NCBI RefSeq assembly: GCF_002777965.1
Contig: NZ_NGVR01000023.1
Span: 62,001 to 126,000 of the forward strand
Length of the DNA stretch: 64,000 nucleotides
Reading direction: 5' to 3'
Source: Proteus columbae
GTDB taxonomy: Bacteria > Pseudomonadota > Gammaproteobacteria > Enterobacterales > Enterobacteriaceae
Shown here: piece by piece, positions 1-9,058 of the stretch
How the letters are laid out: each line of letters opens with the position of its first letter
How positions within the stretch are numbered: position 1 is the stretch's first letter
Program-made: the position numbers and the translations under genes
Notes under the pieces: model-generated
What the model saw: only the letters and a program-made list of their open reading frames with translations
Database searches by the model: none
Told to the model about the DNA's origin: nothing

Positions 1-6
1 GAAATA

Positions 7-81
7 TGGCTGGGATACCAGGATTCGAACCTGGGAATGCCAGGATCAAAACCTGGTGCCTTACCGCTTGGCGATACCCCA
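7..81 (-). tRNA. tRNA-Gln (UUG)
   Basis: Read on the minus strand, a 75-nt cloverleaf starts TGGGGTATCGCC and ends in an encoded CCA. The anticodon loop TTTTGAT sits between CCAGG and CCTGG, giving anticodon TTG. It is the last gene of the operon visible here; the E. coli counterpart (metT-leuW-glnU-glnW-metU-glnV-glnX) continues with more genes, so more may lie to the left. The acceptor stem has one G-U pair that its twin at 123-197 lacks. Confidence 0.96.
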
Positions 82-122
82 TCCGCTAATTCAATTGTCA
101 ACGCGCTAATTTATCAGAAATA

Positions 123-197
123 TGGCTGGGATACCAGGATTCGAACCTGGGAATGCCAGGATCAAAACCTGGTGCCTTACCGCTTGGCGATATCCCA
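123..197 (-). tRNA. tRNA-Gln (UUG)
   Basis: Second 75-nt glutamine tRNA, almost identical to the copy at 7-81. It starts TGGGATATCGCC, so its acceptor stem is fully Watson-Crick paired. The anticodon is TTG and CCA is encoded. It lies 41 nt from its twin and in the same tRNA transcript. Confidence 0.96.
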
Positions 198-224
198 ACT
201 GATAAATTCTTGACGAGGTTAAAA

Positions 225-309
225 TGGTGCGGGAGGCGAGACTTGAACTCGCACACCTTGCGGCGCCAGAACCTAAATCTGGTGCGTCTACCAATTTCGC
301 CACTCCCGC
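225..309 (-). tRNA. tRNA-Leu (UAG)
   Basis: An 85-nt class II tRNA with a long variable arm. The 5' end reads GCGGGAGTGGCG and the 3' end carries CCA. The anticodon loop TTTAGGT between CCAGA and TCTGG gives anticodon TAG. Its place after tRNA-Met matches leuW of E. coli. Confidence 0.96.
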
Positions 310-316
310 AAAAAGA

Positions 317-393
317 TGGTGGCTATGACGGGATTCGAACCTGTGACCCCAACATTATGAGTGTTGTGCTCTAACCAGCTGAGCTACATAGCC
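317..393 (-). tRNA. tRNA-Met (CAU), elongator
   Basis: A 77-nt tRNA starting GGCTATGTAGCTCAG, with anticodon loop CTCATAA (anticodon CAT) and encoded CCA. The sequence resembles E. coli metT/metU, the elongator methionine tRNA, not the initiator. It is the first gene of the operon, about 40 nt downstream of the promoter at 433-461. Confidence 0.96.
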
Positions 394-432
394 ATCTTTT
401 TTTGCATAACCTTCGTCGGCGTTGCGGGGCGC

Positions 433-461
433 ATTATGCGTATTACAGACAAATCCGTCAA
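433..461 (-). promoter_or_regulatory. Promoter of the Met-Leu-Gln-Gln tRNA operon
   Basis: On the minus strand a -35 box TTGACG (456-461) and a -10 box CATAAT (433-438) are separated by exactly 17 nt. They are followed by the GC-rich stretch GCGCCCCGC. A GC-rich discriminator is the known mark of stringently controlled stable-RNA promoters, so control by ppGpp/DksA is likely (inference). Confidence 0.8.
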
Positions 462-665
462 CTGCTTTTTGCATTAATTTTCGAGAAACGTGTCCGTTTG
501 CTCGATGGTTAATCATTTTGTCGAAAAAAGATCCAAAAAACAACCTTGTTGATGAAAAATATCTCAAAAAATAAGGCGCAATAGTGCGTGAATAAAAAGA
601 AAAAACAAAGCAGTAAGAGAAATGATATTAAGCTAAAAAAGGAAAAGATGAAGAACAATGGGCAT

Positions 666-706
666 AAAAAAAGAAATGAGGTGAAAAATTCACGCTACAT
701 TTCTTT
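666..706 (-). terminator. Terminator of the nag operon (after nagC)
   Basis: On the minus strand AAAAAGAAATG pairs with CATTTCTTTTT, with a smaller TGAA/TTCA pairing inside the loop, and a T-rich tail follows. It lies about 100 nt past the nagC stop. The rest of 462-803 is AT-rich and shows no further gene or RNA that I can recognise. Confidence 0.7.
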
Positions 707-803
707 TTCTTTGGATATTACTGATTGAATTTTAGACTTATTTCACAATTAAGATCAAAAAAGTATATATTCAACTCGAAAAGTATAATTTATCGACAAT
801 AAA

Positions 804-2036
804 TTACTTTTCTAATAGCTGTTGGAGCAATTCTCCGTTAAGCATTGCGCGTTTAGTCAAGGCAAAAGCCCCTATGGCAGAACGATGATCAAGCTCTGAT
901 GTGACAACTGGAAGCTCTTCTCTGAATTCTTTTAATACTTGCGTATTAATACAACTTTGAATTGAGGGGAGCAAAACTTCAGCTGCTTCAGTTAATTCAC
1001 CCGCTAAAACCACTTTTTGTGGGTTAAACAGGTTAATAGCGATTGCAATTGCTTTACCTAAGTGTAAACCCACTTGTTTGATGGTTTCGACGGCTAGTGG
1101 GTCATTTTTAACCGCAGCACGACAAATATCTTGGATTTGGCACTGTGTTGGCGATAAATATTGGCTTGGGTAGCCTTGCTCTAATTGATAGCGCACTTTG
1201 GCTTCGATAGCAGTATTAGATGCAATCGTTTCTAAACAACCAAAATTACCACAATGGCAACGTTCACCTAGAGGATCGATTTGAATATGGCCAATCTCTC
1301 CTAAGTTACCACGCTGGTTGAGCAAAATTTTATTATTAATAATAACACCAGCACCTGCACCACGATGTATCCGGACGAGTAGTGAGTCTTCACAATCTCG
1401 TGTGGCACCAAAATAGTTTTCAGCGAGTGCAAGGCTTCGAATATCATGCCCAGCATAACATGGCAGACTAAAGCGTTTTTCTAAGCTATTTACCAGAGCC
1501 CAATTATCTACTTTCATATGAGGCATATAACGAACAATGCCTTTATTTGGATCAACAAGACCGGGTAAGATCACAGAAATTGAAATAAGCTCACGAATGC
1601 GACGTTGGTTTTGTTTAATAAAGTCATCAATTGCATTGATGAGCAGGGCTTCAACTTCATTTTGAGTACTCTGCTCTAAAGGGTAGTGCTGCTCAATGAT
1701 GACTTTACCGCTCAGATCGTAAAGGGCAACGGTGGCATCATTACGTCCCAATCGCACACTAACTGTATTAAAATTGCGGTGTTCAACAATAATAGAAATT
1801 GCGCGACGTCCACCTGTTGATGCCTGTTGATCAACCTCTTTGATTAAGCCTCGTTCAAGCAACTGACGAGTAATTTTAGTCACACTGGCTGGCGCTAGTT
1901 GGCTTTGTTCGGCTATTTGGATACGGGAAATTGGCCCGTGTTGATCAATCAGTCGATACACAATCGCACTGTTAAGTTGTTTAACAAGATCGATATTGCC
2001 AATTTGCGTTTCAGTGTTGTTATGACTCATCAGCAT
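804..2036 (-). CDS. nagC: NagC, N-acetylglucosamine regulator (ROK family)
   Basis: Transcription factor that represses the nag genes and chitin-sugar genes and is released by GlcNAc-6-phosphate. The 410 residues match E. coli NagC along the whole length. There is an N-terminal winged-helix DNA-binding part (about 17-80, with the segment ISRIQIAEQSQLAPASVTK) and a ROK kinase-like domain with the zinc motif CHCGNFGCLE (HxCxCGxxGCxE signature). It is the last gene of nagB-nagA-nagC, 13 nt after nagA, so it is made with the enzymes it controls. Candidate operators are at 4372-4386 and 8933-8945. An alternative start two codons downstream (MSHNN) is possible. Confidence 0.97.
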   Translation of the reverse strand: MLMSHNNTETQIGNIDLVKQLNSAIVYRLIDQHGPISRIQIAEQSQLAPASVTKITRQLLERGLIKEVDQQASTGGRRAISIIVEHRNFNTVSVRLGRNDATVALYDLSGKVIIEQHYPLEQSTQNEVEALLINAIDDFIKQNQRRIRELISISVILPGLVDPNKGIVRYMPHMKVDNWALVNSLEKRFSLPCYAGHDIRSLALAENYFGATRDCEDSLLVRIHRGAGAGVIINNKILLNQRGNLGEIGHIQIDPLGERCHCGNFGCLETIASNTAIEAKVRYQLEQGYPSQYLSPTQCQIQDICRAAVKNDPLAVETIKQVGLHLGKAIAIAINLFNPQKVVLAGELTEAAEVLLPSIQSCINTQVLKEFREELPVVTSELDHRSAIGAFALTKRAMLNGELLQQLLEK

Positions 2037-2049
2037 CTACATCCATTAA

Positions 2050-3210
2050 TTATTCAGTTATTTCGATACCATTGACAAACGTTGTGCAAAGGTTGAAGTC
2101 TTTGTCGAAAGAAGCGAGGTTAGCAATTTTACCCGCTTCAATTGTCCCTAATTCTTTTTCCATTCCAATTGCACGAGCAGGATAAAGTGTTGCCATCCGC
2201 AACGTTTCATCTAATGGAATGCCTACATGGATCACGCTATTTTTAATTGCATCAATCATGGTCAGTGATGATCCACTTAATGTGCCATCTGCATCGACAC
2301 AAAGGCCATTGCGATAATATATGGTTTTACCTGCAAAAACGAAGCTATCCATCTCATTTTTACTAGGATCAAGCCCCGCTGGCGCAGTTGCGTCTGTGAC
2401 TAAAAGTAGTTTTTCACCTTTTAGACGCTTACTGTTACGAATATTTGCCCATGAAACATGTAAACCATCAGCAATGATACCAGCATAAACCTCAGGTGTA
2501 TCATAAATAGCACCGACAAGCCCCGGGCCTCTGCCTGTAATATAAGGCATTGCATTGTAAAGGTGAGTCGATAATGAGATGCCATTACGGAACCCTTTAC
2601 GTGCTTCTTCATACGTTGAATTGGAATGACCCGCAGAAACAATAATACCTGCTTTGATTAATTGACGAACATACTTTTCATCAACTATTTCTGGCGCGAG
2701 GGTGATTTTAGCGATGACATCAGCATTATCGCACAAATAGCTAATCATCTGAGCACTTGGTTGACGAATAAATTGTGGATCATGAGTCCCTTTTTTAATC
2801 ACATTGATATAAGGACCTTCTAAATGTAATCCCAACACTTTATTTTCATGTTTCTTCATATAAGCACGAGTTGCTTCAATGCCTATTTTCATCAATTCAT
2901 CAGAACAGGTAATTAACGTGGGTAAATAGCTCGTGCAACCTAAACGTTCATTTGCTTTTTGCATAATTTCTAACGTTTCAACGGTGACATTTTCAGGCGT
3001 GTCATTAAATTGCACACCACCACAGCCATTAACCTGTAAATCGATAAAACCGGGAGAGACAATTGCACCTTTCATATCACGAACAGTGATATTTTTTGGC
3101 AGTTGATCCTGTGGGCAAACCTGCTCAATACGGGAGCCGTTAATAATAATGGCGTGGTTTTCTAAACGGTCGTAACCTGTATAAATAACAGCATTTGTTA
3201 AGGCAAACAT
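2050..3210 (-). CDS. nagA: N-acetylglucosamine-6-phosphate deacetylase
   Basis: Removes the acetyl group of GlcNAc-6-phosphate to give glucosamine-6-phosphate, the step between uptake by NagE and deamination by NagB. The 386-residue protein is an amidohydrolase-fold enzyme. Visible motifs are HLEGPY near residue 139, where a metal-binding glutamate is expected, the AGHSN segment near residue 198 and the VTDAT segment with the catalytic aspartate near residue 272. The length equals that of the family. It lies between nagB and nagC on one transcript. NagA also sets inducer level because it consumes the NagC ligand. Confidence 0.97.
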   Translation of the reverse strand: MFALTNAVIYTGYDRLENHAIIINGSRIEQVCPQDQLPKNITVRDMKGAIVSPGFIDLQVNGCGGVQFNDTPENVTVETLEIMQKANERLGCTSYLPTLITCSDELMKIGIEATRAYMKKHENKVLGLHLEGPYINVIKKGTHDPQFIRQPSAQMISYLCDNADVIAKITLAPEIVDEKYVRQLIKAGIIVSAGHSNSTYEEARKGFRNGISLSTHLYNAMPYITGRGPGLVGAIYDTPEVYAGIIADGLHVSWANIRNSKRLKGEKLLLVTDATAPAGLDPSKNEMDSFVFAGKTIYYRNGLCVDADGTLSGSSLTMIDAIKNSVIHVGIPLDETLRMATLYPARAIGMEKELGTIEAGKIANLASFDKDFNLCTTFVNGIEITE

Positions 3211-3252
3211 ACCTTTGTCTCCTGATAAGGGAAGTCAATCTAAAAATCCGAT

Positions 3253-3276
3253 ATCAGCCAGCAAATTCTGGCTGAT
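3253..3276 (-). other. Intercistronic hairpin between nagB and nagA
   Basis: A perfect 9-bp inverted repeat, ATCAGCCAG and CTGGCTGAT with a 6-nt loop, lies in the 124-nt gap between nagB and nagA. There is no U-run after it, so it is more likely an mRNA-stability element or a processing site than a terminator (inference). Confidence 0.6.
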
Positions 3277-3334
3277 AAGTAAGAGAGCTTAGCCTTTTCC
3301 ACTACTTAATCAGTAGGTACTTATTTTACTAAAC

Positions 3335-4141
3335 TTAGTCTTGGTATTTGTGACACTCTTGCGCTTCAATCTGTTGGAAGTAACGCAATGTTTTTACTCG
3401 TAATTCCATTGTTGCAGGATCATCACACACTAAAATGGCTTTAGGGTGAAGTTGAACACAGGAAATCGTCCATAAATGGTTAACAGCGCCTTCTGTTGCA
3501 GCATGTACGGCTTGCGCTTTATTAAAACCAGTTGCCAAAATCATTAATTCTTCAGCATCTAATAATGTACCTACACCAACTGTCAGTGCATATTTAGGAA
3601 CATGATTAACATTATTGTCGAAGAAACGTGAATTTGCTAAGCGTGTATCTTCAGTTAGCGTTTTCATACGAGTGCGTGAAGAGAGTGATGACGCAGGTTC
3701 ATTAAATGCAATGTGACCGTCGTTACCGACACCGCCCATAAACAAATTGATTTTGCCATAAGACTTAATTTTAGCCTCATAACGTTCGCATTCTGCTTGT
3801 GGATCTTCTGCATTACCGTTTAATAAATTGATATTTTCATCTTTAATATCAATATGATTAAAGAAGTTTTCATACATAAAAGTACGATAACTTTGTGAAT
3901 GATCTGATGGAATACCAACATATTCATCCATATTGAACGTTACAACGTGTTGGAAGCTGACTTTTCCTGCACGATGTAATTCAATTAACTCTTTATATGT
4001 CGCCAATGGCGTGCCACCAGTCGGTAAACCAAGTACGAAAGGGCGATCTGCAGTTGGATTAAATGCGTTGATCTTTTCAACGATGTAATTTGCAGACCAC
4101 TTACCAACTTGTTTTGCCGTGGATAGGGGTATTAACCTCAT
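3335..4141 (-). CDS. nagB: Glucosamine-6-phosphate deaminase
   Basis: Converts glucosamine-6-phosphate to fructose-6-phosphate and ammonia, joining amino-sugar breakdown to glycolysis. With the start at 4141 (MRLIPLS) the protein has 268 residues and aligns end to end with E. coli NagB. The reading frame stays open for eight more codons upstream, but GAGG sits five bases before this ATG. Visible motifs are LGLPTGGTP (phosphate site), NMDEYVG (catalytic aspartate region) and [14 protein letters not shown]. First gene of nagBAC, divergent from nagE, with shared control from the 355-bp gap between them. Confidence 0.97.
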   Translation of the reverse strand: MRLIPLSTAKQVGKWSANYIVEKINAFNPTADRPFVLGLPTGGTPLATYKELIELHRAGKVSFQHVVTFNMDEYVGIPSDHSQSYRTFMYENFFNHIDIKDENINLLNGNAEDPQAECERYEAKIKSYGKINLFMGGVGNDGHIAFNEPASSLSSRTRMKTLTEDTRLANSRFFDNNVNHVPKYALTVGVGTLLDAEELMILATGFNKAQAVHAATEGAVNHLWTISCVQLHPKAILVCDDPATMELRVKTLRYFQQIEAQECHKYQD

Positions 4142-4185
4142 AGTAACCTCATAGAAAAAAGACAAATCTGATAACTCAGTAACGT

Positions 4186-4208
4186 GTTATTTTATCGTGT
4201 GATTATCA
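4186..4208. promoter_or_regulatory. Possible second NagC site near nagB
   Basis: The imperfect palindrome around ATCGTGTGAT, flanked by A/T runs (TTTT on one side, TATC on the other), lies about 50 nt upstream of nagB. In E. coli NagC binds two operators in the nagE-nagB gap and loops the DNA between them. This site is a weak match, so the call rests mainly on position. Confidence 0.3.
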
Positions 4209-4339
4209 GTGGCTCATCTATAACACGAATTTCTTTTCATTTTTAGCTGATGATCGAAATGTCCCGCCAAAAGATATTTTTAATCATAAAATAAGCTTTC
4301 TGACTTAGCCAGCATTTCAGCTAAAAAATATACTATAAT

Positions 4340-4355
4340 GGTGACTTAACTCACA
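4340..4355. promoter_or_regulatory. CRP site in the nagE-nagB gap
   Basis: The sequence GGTGA-CTTAAC-TCACA differs from the CRP core TGTGA-N6-TCACA by one base in the first half. Its centre is about 60 bp upstream of the start point expected from the nagE promoter boxes, the classical class I activator distance. It would also serve the divergent nagB promoter, as in E. coli. Confidence 0.7.
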
Positions 4356-4371
4356 AATTATGACTAATTAA

Positions 4372-4400
4372 TTTGCGATACGAAATAAATTTTTTAGACT
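4372..4400 (+). promoter_or_regulatory. nagE promoter overlapping a NagC operator
   Basis: A -35 box TTTGCG (4372-4377) and a -10 box TAGACT (4395-4400) lie 17 bp apart. The -35 box is part of the imperfect palindrome TTTGCGATACGAAAT with A/T-rich flanks, which resembles the NagC operator (half-site TTCGCG). A repressor bound here would cover the promoter, and GlcNAc-6-P would release it. The leader to the GTG start is about 90 nt. Confidence 0.6.
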
Positions 4401-4496
4401 AAAAATGGAATTAAATAATTAGCTCATCAATTTTCTTATAAAATATGAATGAGTATGAATAAGATCCCAATATAGGGGCTATCCAAGGGGGAGTTT

Positions 4497-6539
4497 GTGA
4501 ATATTTTAAGTTATCTGCAGAAGATAGGGCGGGCGCTGATGGTGCCTGTTGCTACACTACCTGCAGCAGCAATTCTGATGGGGATTGGTTACTGGATTGA
4601 CCCAGTAGGCTGGGGTGGTGATAACGCGCTAGCTGCCTTACTGATTAAATCGGGTTCCGCAATCATTGATAATATGTCAGTCTTGTTTGCTATAGGTGTT
4701 GCTTATGGTATGTCAAAAGACAAAGATGGTGCTGCGGCATTAACTGGGTTTGTTGGGTTTTTAGTCGTGACCACGCTTTGTTCGCCGGCTGCTGTTTCCA
4801 TGATCAAAGGGATCCCGCTAGAAGAAGTGCCTGCCGCATTTGGTAAAATAGAAAACCAATTTGTGGGGATTTTAGTGGGTGTGCTTTCAGCGGAACTTTA
4901 TAATCGTTTTAGCCAAGTAGAATTGCCTCTCGCGCTTTCTTTCTTTAGTGGCCGACGTTTAGTTCCTATTTTAGCGTCATTCCTCATGATTATCGTTGCC
5001 TTTATCTTGATGTATATCTGGCCTGTTATTTATGGCGGATTAGTCAGTTTCGGTGAAAGCATTAAAGATATGGGGGCACTGGGTGCAGGTATTTATGCAT
5101 TCTTTAACCGTTTATTAATTCCTGTTGGTCTACACCATGCGTTGAACTCTGTATTCTGGTTTGACGTTGCAGGTATTAACGATATTCCTAATTTCCTTGC
5201 AGGTCAGAAATCTATCGATGCTGGTTTAGCGACAGTGGGTGTAACAGGTCGTTACCAAGCAGGTTTTTTCCCTGTCATGATGTTCGGTTTACCAGGTGCT
5301 GCGCTGGCGATTTATCACTGTGCGCGTAAAGAAAATAAAGCCAAAGTTGCGGGTATTATGGTGGCGGGTGCTTTTGCAGCATTCTTCACAGGTATCACGG
5401 AACCGCTTGAATTCTCATTTATGTTTGTTGCACCTGTACTTTATGTTATTCACGCATTCTTAATGGCAATCTCTGTGTATATTGCTGCAAGCATGGAGTG
5501 GATTTCAGGGTTCGGCTTTAGTGCGGGCTTAGTGGATATGTTCTTATCCTCACGTAACCCACTTGCTGTTCACTGGTACATGTTGATTGTTCAAGGTATT
5601 GTGTTCTTCTTCATTTACTACGGTATTTTCCGTTTCACTATCACTAAATTCAACCTGAAAACACCGGGTCGTGAAGATGAAGTGTCTGGTGATGAAACAG
5701 CAGATGGTTATGATGAAGATATCACGACAGCCCCTACAAATAGTAAAGAAAGTATTCAACAAGAAGCACGTCAATATATCGCCGCTATCGGTGGTTCTGA
5801 TAACTTAACGGGTATTGATGCGTGTATCACTCGTTTACGTTTAAATGTGAAAGATGCCGCTGTGGTTAATGATGCATATGCAAAACGTTTAGGTGCATCA
5901 GGTGTTATTCGTTTAAATAAACAAAGTGTTCAAGTGATTGTAGGTACTCGTGCAGAGCTTGTCGCTAACGCAATGCGTGATGTATTGACTCAAGGTCCTG
6001 TGCCGGCTTATGAAGCATCTTCTACTTCAACAATTTCTACTGAAAAAGCACCTGTAAAACAAGCCAACACAAATGCAAAAGTATTACTTGAAATGATTGC
6101 GCCTTTTGATGGTGAAGTCGTGGCATTGAAAGATGTGCCTGATGAAGCGTTCTCTAGTGGTGTTGTTGGCGATGGTATAGCAATCAAACCAACCTCTAAC
6201 ATCGTGATGGCGCCTGCGACAGGTACTGTTGTTAAGATTTTTGATACAAACCATGCATTTTGTATTGAGACTGACAATGGTGTTGAAATCATCGTGCATA
6301 TGGGAATTGATACCGTTGCGCTAGGTGGCAAAGGCTTCAAGCGTTTAGTTGAAGAAGGTGCAGACGTTAAAGTTGGCCAACCTATCTTAGAATTAGATCT
6401 TGAATATCTAAATGCGAATGCCAAATCAATGATAAGCCCTGTCATTGTTAGCAATATCGATGATTTTGATAAGATTGCTGAACAAGCTGCGGGTATTGTG
6501 GTTGGAAATAAAACGGTTATCTACAACGTGTTAAAATAA
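4497..6539 (+). CDS. nagE: PTS N-acetylglucosamine-specific EIICBA
   Basis: Inner-membrane sugar transporter that takes up GlcNAc and phosphorylates it to GlcNAc-6-P. The 680 residues hold an EIIC membrane part (about 1-380, with GLHHALNSVFW), an EIIB part with the phospho-cysteine C443 in CITRLRL, and an EIIA part with the phospho-histidine H601 in VHMGIDT. It starts with GTG, eight bases after a strong AAGGGGGAG. It is slightly longer than the E. coli protein. It is divergent from nagBAC and shares the CRP and NagC sites of the gap. Confidence 0.97.
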   Translation: MNILSYLQKIGRALMVPVATLPAAAILMGIGYWIDPVGWGGDNALAALLIKSGSAIIDNMSVLFAIGVAYGMSKDKDGAAALTGFVGFLVVTTLCSPAAVSMIKGIPLEEVPAAFGKIENQFVGILVGVLSAELYNRFSQVELPLALSFFSGRRLVPILASFLMIIVAFILMYIWPVIYGGLVSFGESIKDMGALGAGIYAFFNRLLIPVGLHHALNSVFWFDVAGINDIPNFLAGQKSIDAGLATVGVTGRYQAGFFPVMMFGLPGAALAIYHCARKENKAKVAGIMVAGAFAAFFTGITEPLEFSFMFVAPVLYVIHAFLMAISVYIAASMEWISGFGFSAGLVDMFLSSRNPLAVHWYMLIVQGIVFFFIYYGIFRFTITKFNLKTPGREDEVSGDETADGYDEDITTAPTNSKESIQQEARQYIAAIGGSDNLTGIDACITRLRLNVKDAAVVNDAYAKRLGASGVIRLNKQSVQVIVGTRAELVANAMRDVLTQGPVPAYEASSTSTISTEKAPVKQANTNAKVLLEMIAPFDGEVVALKDVPDEAFSSGVVGDGIAIKPTSNIVMAPATGTVVKIFDTNHAFCIETDNGVEIIVHMGIDTVALGGKGFKRLVEEGADVKVGQPILELDLEYLNANAKSMISPVIVSNIDDFDKIAEQAAGIVVGNKTVIYNVLK

Positions 6540-6590
6540 ATTCTATATAGATATTTAATCCTCTATAAAGAGATGGTTAAATAAGACGAT

Positions 6591-6624
6591 AAAACGGGGA
6601 GTCTTTCGAACTTCCCGTTTTTTT
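6591..6624 (+). terminator. Terminator after nagE
   Basis: AAACGGG and CCCGTTT form the base of a hairpin, extended inside by AGT/ACT, and are followed by seven T residues. It ends nagE before glnS. Confidence 0.8.
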
Positions 6625-6730
6625 ATCTCTATTTTGATAAATATCTCAGAGGTGTATTTAGCTAAGGTATTTATGAAACCTGCTTATTGGATTATAGTGG
6701 GTTAATTATGCGTTTTGCTTTGAGGAAAAA

Positions 6731-8404
6731 ATGACCATGAATGAGGCAGATGCCCGCCCAACGAACTTTATTCGTCAAATTATTGACGAAGATCTGGCTA
6801 CCGGGAAACATGATAGCGTTCAAACGCGTTTCCCACCTGAACCTAATGGCTATCTTCATATCGGCCATGCGAAATCAATTTGCCTGAATTTTGGTATTGC
6901 TAAAGATTATCAGGGAAAATGTAATCTACGTTTTGATGATACCAATCCAGTAAAAGAAGATATTGAGTACATCAACTCAATTCAAAAAGATGTTCAGTGG
7001 TTAGGTTTCCAATGGGAAGGTAGCATTCATTACTCCTCAGATTATTTTGATCAACTTTATCAATATGCGATTGAGCTGATTAATAAAGGCTTAGCTTATG
7101 TTGATGAGTTAAGTGCTGAAGAAATTCGTGAATACCGCGGTACATTAAAAGAGCCAGGTAAAAACAGCCCTTATCGCTCACGTAGCGTAGAAGAGAACTT
7201 AGCACTGTTTGAAAAAATGCGTGCTGGTGGCTTTGAAGAAGGTAAAGCGTGTTTACGTGCGAAAATTGATATGGCATCACCTTTTATTGTAATGCGTGAT
7301 CCTGTGCTTTATCGTATTAAATTCGCTGAACACCACCAAACTGGAAATAAATGGTGCATCTATCCAATGTATGATTTTACCCATTGTATCTCTGATGCAC
7401 TGGAAAATATCACTCATTCTTTATGTACTTTAGAATTCCAAGATAACCGCCGTTTATATGATTGGGTGCTGGATAATATCACTATCCCTTGTCATCCTCG
7501 TCAATATGAATTCTCACGTCTTAACCTTGAATACACTGTGATGTCAAAACGTAAGCTGAATCAGCTTGTGACAGAAAACATTGTGAATGGTTGGGATGAT
7601 CCTCGTATGCCAACGATTTCAGGCTTACGTCGTCGTGGTTATACCGCAGAATCTATTCGTGAATTTTGTCTACGTATTGGTGTGACGAAACAAGAAAACA
7701 ATGTCGAAATGGCAGCGTTGGAATCTTGTATTCGTGATGACTTAAACGAAAATGCACCACGCGCAATGGCGGTTATCGATCCAGTTCGTTTAGTGATTGA
7801 AAATATGCCAGAAGGCGAAGAAATTCTTGTTGCACCAAATCACCCGAACAAACCAGAAATGGGGACGCGTGAAGTACCATTTAGCCGTGAGATCTATATT
7901 GATCGCGCTGACTTCAAAGAAGAAGCAAATCGTCAATATAAACGTCTGGTGCTAGGTAAAGAAGTACGTTTACGTAATGCTTATGTGATTAAAGCAGAAC
8001 GTGTCGAAAAAGACGAACAAGGCGAAATTACGACCATTTACTGTACCTATGATGCAGAGACTTTAAATAAAGATCCTGCTGATGGACGTAAAGTAAAAGG
8101 TGTTATTCACTGGGTAAGTATTCCACATGCTATTCCTGCTGAAATTCGTCTTTATGATCGTCTATTTAGCGTACCAAACCCAGCAGCAGAAGATGATTTC
8201 TTATCAACAATTAACCCTGAGTCATTAGTTATTCGTGAAGGTTTTGTTGAACGCAGCTTAAAAGATGCTGCTATCGAAAAAGCGTATCAATTTGAGCGTG
8301 AAGGTTACTTCTGTGCTGATAAGCTTTCAACAGCGGATAAACTTGTGTTTAACCGTACTGTCGGCTTACGTGACACTTGGGCGAAGATTTCTCAGCAAGG
8401 TTAA
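6731..8404 (+). CDS. glnS: Glutaminyl-tRNA synthetase
   Basis: Class I aminoacyl-tRNA synthetase that charges tRNA-Gln, two copies of which lie at 7-197. The 557 residues match E. coli GlnRS throughout. The HIGH motif is at 43-46 within [10 protein letters not shown], and the KMSKS-type loop VMSKRK is near 270-275. The C-terminal beta-barrel domains that read the anticodon are complete. A second ATG two codons later (MNEAD) is also a possible start. It is followed by its own terminator, so it is a single-gene unit. Confidence 0.97.
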   Translation: MTMNEADARPTNFIRQIIDEDLATGKHDSVQTRFPPEPNGYLHIGHAKSICLNFGIAKDYQGKCNLRFDDTNPVKEDIEYINSIQKDVQWLGFQWEGSIHYSSDYFDQLYQYAIELINKGLAYVDELSAEEIREYRGTLKEPGKNSPYRSRSVEENLALFEKMRAGGFEEGKACLRAKIDMASPFIVMRDPVLYRIKFAEHHQTGNKWCIYPMYDFTHCISDALENITHSLCTLEFQDNRRLYDWVLDNITIPCHPRQYEFSRLNLEYTVMSKRKLNQLVTENIVNGWDDPRMPTISGLRRRGYTAESIREFCLRIGVTKQENNVEMAALESCIRDDLNENAPRAMAVIDPVRLVIENMPEGEEILVAPNHPNKPEMGTREVPFSREIYIDRADFKEEANRQYKRLVLGKEVRLRNAYVIKAERVEKDEQGEITTIYCTYDAETLNKDPADGRKVKGVIHWVSIPHAIPAEIRLYDRLFSVPNPAAEDDFLSTINPESLVIREGFVERSLKDAAIEKAYQFEREGYFCADKLSTADKLVFNRTVGLRDTWAKISQQG

Positions 8405-8444
8405 TCTGACGTGTTTTGAGTCACATTAGTACTTTAATGAATGA

Positions 8445-8477
8445 AATGCTCGGTAATTATTTATCGAGCATTTTTTT
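8445..8477 (+). terminator. Terminator after glnS
   Basis: AATGCTCG and CGAGCATT form an 8-bp stem around a 12-nt loop and are followed by seven T residues. Confidence 0.9.
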
Positions 8478-8932
8478 ATCTATTTTACATCTTAGTTCGT
8501 ATAATTTTTCATCTATTGACATTAAATATTTACTATTCTTAATTTGATTAGTTTCTCATTTTTTCTTTTTAGGTGATAACTTTTCATTTATTTCATTTAT
8601 TTCATTTATTTCATTTGAAATAGTTTATTCACTATCACTTTATTCTTTTGTTTTTTCATACCATCACGCTAAATAAAACTGTAATAAGAAAAGTGTGATT
8701 TACACCATATATTTCACATCGTTAAAAAAGATCATTTATAAATACTGCTTATTATTCCTTTCTGTAAAAACGAAATTTCATATCATTTAAAGATTGTTTT
8801 ATAAAGTATATTTAAATCAATTAATTACGATTTTTTTTAATCAGTGTGGATAAAAGCAAAAAAATGAAACGATCATTGTGTTATGTGCCCTTGGTCATAT
8901 TTTGATAAAAATTCTTTTTTTTTGGTTGATAA
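8478..8932. other. AT-rich region upstream of chiP, no gene
   Basis: About 450 bp of very AT-rich DNA with no open frame that looks real. Half-sites of the CRP type occur (TGTGA at about 8694), but no full site is convincing. It contains the short tandem repeat listed separately. Confidence 0.5.
8583..8618. repeat. Four copies of a 9-bp tandem repeat
   Basis: The unit TTCATTTAT is repeated three times exactly, with a fourth copy ending in GA. It lies about 450 bp upstream of chiP and outside any coding sequence. Such repeats can change copy number, but a regulatory effect is only a guess. Confidence 0.7.
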
Positions 8933-8945
8933 TTCGCGTCGCGAA
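8933..8945. promoter_or_regulatory. NagC operator upstream of chiP
   Basis: TTCGCG-T-CGCGAA is a perfect palindrome around one central base, with GATAA and AAATA flanks. It is the best NagC operator in this window. In E. coli and Salmonella chiP is repressed by NagC at such a site. Confidence 0.75.
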
Positions 8946-8960
8946 AAATATGCTGTTTCT

Positions 8961-8997
8961 AACCTAATTTAGGTTTTTTCCCCACTTGGGGTTTTAT
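8961..8997 (+). other. Tandem hairpins in the chiP leader
   Basis: Two small stems lie one after the other. AACCT/AGGTT is followed by six T residues, and CCCC-ACTT-GGGG is followed by TTTTAT. Both look like short intrinsic terminators inside the chiP 5' leader, 60-100 nt before the start codon. They could cause early termination when the leader is not translated or is bound by an sRNA (inference). Confidence 0.5.
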
Positions 8998-9038
8998 ATT
9001 TGGAAATAGGCATTGTGCTTATTTCTTTTTTAGTCAAA

Positions 9039-9048
9039 GTCAAAGAGG
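9039..9048 (+). promoter_or_regulatory. ChiX sRNA target at the chiP ribosome-binding site
   Basis: GTCAAAGAGG, which contains the Shine-Dalgarno sequence, is the exact complement of the seed CCUCUUUGAC of the enterobacterial sRNA ChiX. In E. coli and Salmonella this pairing silences chiP until chitosugars are present. The same ten bases kept here suggest the same control; the chiX gene itself is not in the window. Confidence 0.7.
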
Positions 9049-9058
9049 AAACAATGCT

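Noticed and set aside
106-303. Open frames across the tRNA genes at 106-303 and 153-374
   Set aside because: They run through tRNA-Gln, tRNA-Leu and tRNA-Met sequence and are chance frames.
6008-6454. 148-codon frame opposite nagE
   Set aside because: It lies antisense to the well-conserved EIIB/EIIA part of nagE and resembles no protein; it is a codon-bias shadow.
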